Part shown: one piece after another, positions 62,339 through 64,000 of the stretch
Layout: each line of letters starts with the position of its first letter
Position numbering within the stretch: the stretch's first letter is position 1
Source of the DNA: Keguizhuia sedimenti
Lineage (GTDB): Bacteria; Pseudomonadota; Gammaproteobacteria; Burkholderiales; Burkholderiaceae_D
DNA length: 64,000 nt
NCBI GenBank assembly: GCA_030715135.1
Contig: JAUYVH010000002.1
Span: 1 to 64,000, forward strand
Direction of reading: 5' to 3'
The notes under the pieces: model-generated
Told to the model about the DNA's origin: nothing
Seen by the model: the letters and a program-made list of their open reading frames with translations, nothing else
Database searches by the model: none
Translations under genes and position numbers: made by a program

Positions 62339-63448
62339 TTAATGAATGGTATGACTGGAATGGAGAACATCGACGCGCGGCTGCGCTGCATGGCGCTTGA
62401 CCACGCTTTCATGGCGTGTGCCGTGCGCGGCATGCTGGCCGTCCTTCGCTTCGTGATCCGCAGGCTTTTTCTCGATCTTGCCTTCGACGGCTTTACGTGT
62501 GCGCTCGGCATCGGCCGCCATGACATGGTGCATGCACATCGTGCCCGGCGCCACGCAGCGATTGACCACTGCAGCGAAAAGCTCGGGCTCGACCTTGCCG
62601 TAGTCCTGCGGAGGCACCTGCTGGCTGGGCTTGTCCAGTTCCAGGTAGGCGGCACGGTTCAGCACCTTGTTGCCGGCTTCGGTCTTGGCGGTTTCGACCC
62701 ACTTGTAGAATTCGTCCGCTGTCACGCCGTGGTACTTGAAGCGCATCTGCGAGAAACCGTCGCCGCTGTAGTTGGACGAGAAGCCGTCATACACGCCCGG
62801 CTTGTTCATCACGGCGTGCAGCGTGGTTTCCATGCCGGCCATGGTGTAGATCTGCCCTGCCAGCGCAGGTATATAGAATGCATTCATCACTGTGGACGAG
62901 GTCAGCTTGAAGCGGATCGGCACGTCGATGGGCGTGACCAGCTTGTTGACGGATGCGACGCCCTGCTCCGGATAGATGAAAAGCCATTTCCAGTCCATCG
63001 ACACGACCTGCACTTCCAGCGGCTTGACATCGGCAGGCAGCGGACGGTTCGCATCGATGCGCTCCAGCGGCTTGTAGGGATCCAGGCGGTGCGTGCTGAA
63101 CCAGGTCAGCAGGCCCAGGGCGATGATGATCAGGATGGGCGCGCCCCAGATCACGATTTCAAGCTTGGTGGAATGATCCCACTCGGGATCGTATTCGGCA
63201 GCCTTGTTGGTTTGCCGATATCGCCATGCAAAAATAATCGTCAGGGCGATGACGGGAACGATGATCAACAGCATCAAGAGCGTTGATATGACAACCAGAT
63301 TGCCTTGCTGGGCTGCGATATCGCCTGAGGGATTCAGTACGACTGTTTCGCAGCCGGCCAATAGTGCTGCAGCCGACACAAGCAGCAGACGAGCTGATGG
63401 AGAGACCATGCGGATCATGCGGAAAATTGATATATGGGAGAATTGCAT
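62339..63448 (-). CDS. cyoA: Cytochrome bo3 quinol oxidase subunit II (CyoA)
   Basis: N-terminal lipoprotein signal ([13 protein letters not shown]), two membrane helices (about 45-70 and 90-110) and a periplasmic cupredoxin domain without the CuA ligands. This identifies a quinol, not cytochrome c, oxidase: [24 protein letters not shown] and [17 protein letters not shown]. The start may be any of three Met codons (63448, 63418, 63409). The last 50 residues form a long His/Lys-rich tail ([17 protein letters not shown]) not usual in E. coli CyoA. First gene of the operon. Confidence 0.94.
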   Translation of the reverse strand: MQFSHISIFRMIRMVSPSARLLLVSAAALLAGCETVVLNPSGDIAAQQGNLVVISTLLMLLIIVPVIALTIIFAWRYRQTNKAAEYDPEWDHSTKLEIVIWGAPILIIIALGLLTWFSTHRLDPYKPLERIDANRPLPADVKPLEVQVVSMDWKWLFIYPEQGVASVNKLVTPIDVPIRFKLTSSTVMNAFYIPALAGQIYTMAGMETTLHAVMNKPGVYDGFSSNYSGDGFSQMRFKYHGVTADEFYKWVETAKTEAGNKVLNRAAYLELDKPSQQVPPQDYGKVEPELFAAVVNRCVAPGTMCMHHVMAADAERTRKAVEGKIEKKPADHEAKDGQHAAHGTRHESVVKRHAAQPRVDVLHSSHTIH

Positions 63449-63623
63449 ACTCTAATGCAGCGACCCCGCTTTGGCGATTGGACATTTTGTCCTATTGCGA
63501 CGCGAGCGAATGAGCTGTCAGCGATTCAAGAGTGCAGTTTTTCGCCATGATATAAATTGTGTTGATACGAGATATTTTTTAGAGTGATACCAGAAGGACG
63601 TCTTCTCTTTTTCTCGCGCCGCA

Positions 63624-64000
63624 TCATGCATCGAAGCGATACCCTACCCCATAAATTGAATGAATCAGCTCATGGTGAGGCGAAGCCAGGTCCAGCTTGC
63701 GGCGCAGGTTCTTGATATGCGTATCCACGGTGCGGTCGGTCACGACGCGATAATCGGCATAAGCCTTGCCAATCAACTGGTCTCTTGAAAATACGCGGCC
63801 CGGATTGTCATACAGGGTTTTCAGCAGCCGGAATTCAACCGGTGTGAGGTCGAGCGGCTGGCCGTTCAATGCGGCTTCATGCTTATCCTCGTCCATGCTC
63901 AGGCCGGCAGCAGGCGCTGAATCCTGCTTCACATAATTGGCACGGCGCAGCATGGCCGCGACGCGGGCAACCATTTCCCGGGGACTGAAAGGCTTGCATA
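63624..64000 (-). CDS. baeR: BaeR-type OmpR-family response regulator, N-terminus outside the window
   Basis: The visible part begins near the end of the receiver (CKPFSPREMVARVAAMLRR, with the conserved Lys-Pro). It continues into a winged helix with DLTPVEFRLLKTLYDNPGRVFSRDQL, YADYRVVTDRTVDTHIKNLRRKLD and IHSIYGVGYRFDA. The DDYRVVTDRT-like wording is typical of BaeR, which with BaeS responds to envelope stress and induces RND efflux. The frame is open past the right window edge, so the phospho-acceptor site is not seen. It lies upstream of cyoA, same strand, about 175 bases away. Confidence 0.82.
   Translation of the reverse strand, partial: CKPFSPREMVARVAAMLRRANYVKQDSAPAAGLSMDEDKHEAALNGQPLDLTPVEFRLLKTLYDNPGRVFSRDQLIGKAYADYRVVTDRTVDTHIKNLRRKLDLASPHHELIHSIYGVGYRFDA

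Overview
The window is about 55% GC and reads as chromosome of a Gram-negative betaproteobacterium, most like the Oxalobacteraceae or another Burkholderiales family. This is inferred from gene families and gene order (cyoABCD-SURF1-regB-regA, HME-RND metal efflux, RhlE, EptA, abundant two-component systems). No rRNA, tRNA or CRISPR array was seen.

Left part (1-10.7 kb): a partial IS5-type element interrupts an RsbRD-type sensor kinase gene. It is followed by a cold-shock protein, an unusual stand-alone proteasome-like Ntn hydrolase, and a heavy-metal RND efflux operon. That operon runs leftwards: CzcI-like protein, TolC-type outer membrane protein, small membrane-anchored protein, adaptor, RND pump, periplasmic protein. 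Three exported proteins of this operon carry the same AHG-x4-H pattern at the mature N-terminus.

10.7-13.2 kb is an AT-richer island of unfamiliar exported proteins. 13.3-21.6 kb holds a cluster of two gamma-glutamyltransferase-like enzymes, a nucleoside deaminase, a cytosine-deaminase-like amidohydrolase and a DUF1097 membrane protein. A NarX/NarL-type two-component pair lies beside it, with two palindromes between the pair and the cluster.

21.7-35.7 kb is rich in signalling and stress genes. It contains a class I cyclic di-GMP riboswitch ahead of a small exported-protein gene, an HD-GYP phosphodiesterase, a hemerythrin-like protein, a formaldehyde-dehydrogenase-like enzyme with a flavodoxin-like partner, a Csp-type copper-storage protein, a CHRD protein, a Crp-like regulator, and a REC protein with a degenerate GGDEF domain. 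A decayed nirF, a denitrification relic, follows a perfect FNR box. Two 195-bp copies of a hairpin-rich MITE with 3-bp TNA target duplications lie at 33.4 and 44.7 kb.

35.8-49.1 kb: RhlE helicase, a DevBCA-type ABC exporter, envelope proteins, a PQQ-type sugar dehydrogenase, GFA, DUF2938 with a divergent MerR regulator, and a GIY-YIG protein. 49.3-54 kb: a lipid A modification block (PAP2 phosphatase, EptA, OmpR-type regulator, sensor kinase). 54.4-64 kb: a redox block of single-domain receiver, Fnr-like regulator without the iron-sulfur cysteines, RegA/RegB, SURF1 and the cytochrome bo3 quinol oxidase operon, ending in a BaeR-type regulator cut by the window edge.

Several small genes are broken by one-base shifts in or beside G-runs (12973, about 22265, 24553, 24675, 35217). 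This may be real decay or sequence error, so those pseudogene calls are provisional. The most unusual items are the proteasome-like protein with Thr1/Asp17/Lys33, the shared metal-tag pattern in the RND operon, the riboswitch locus and the MITE family.
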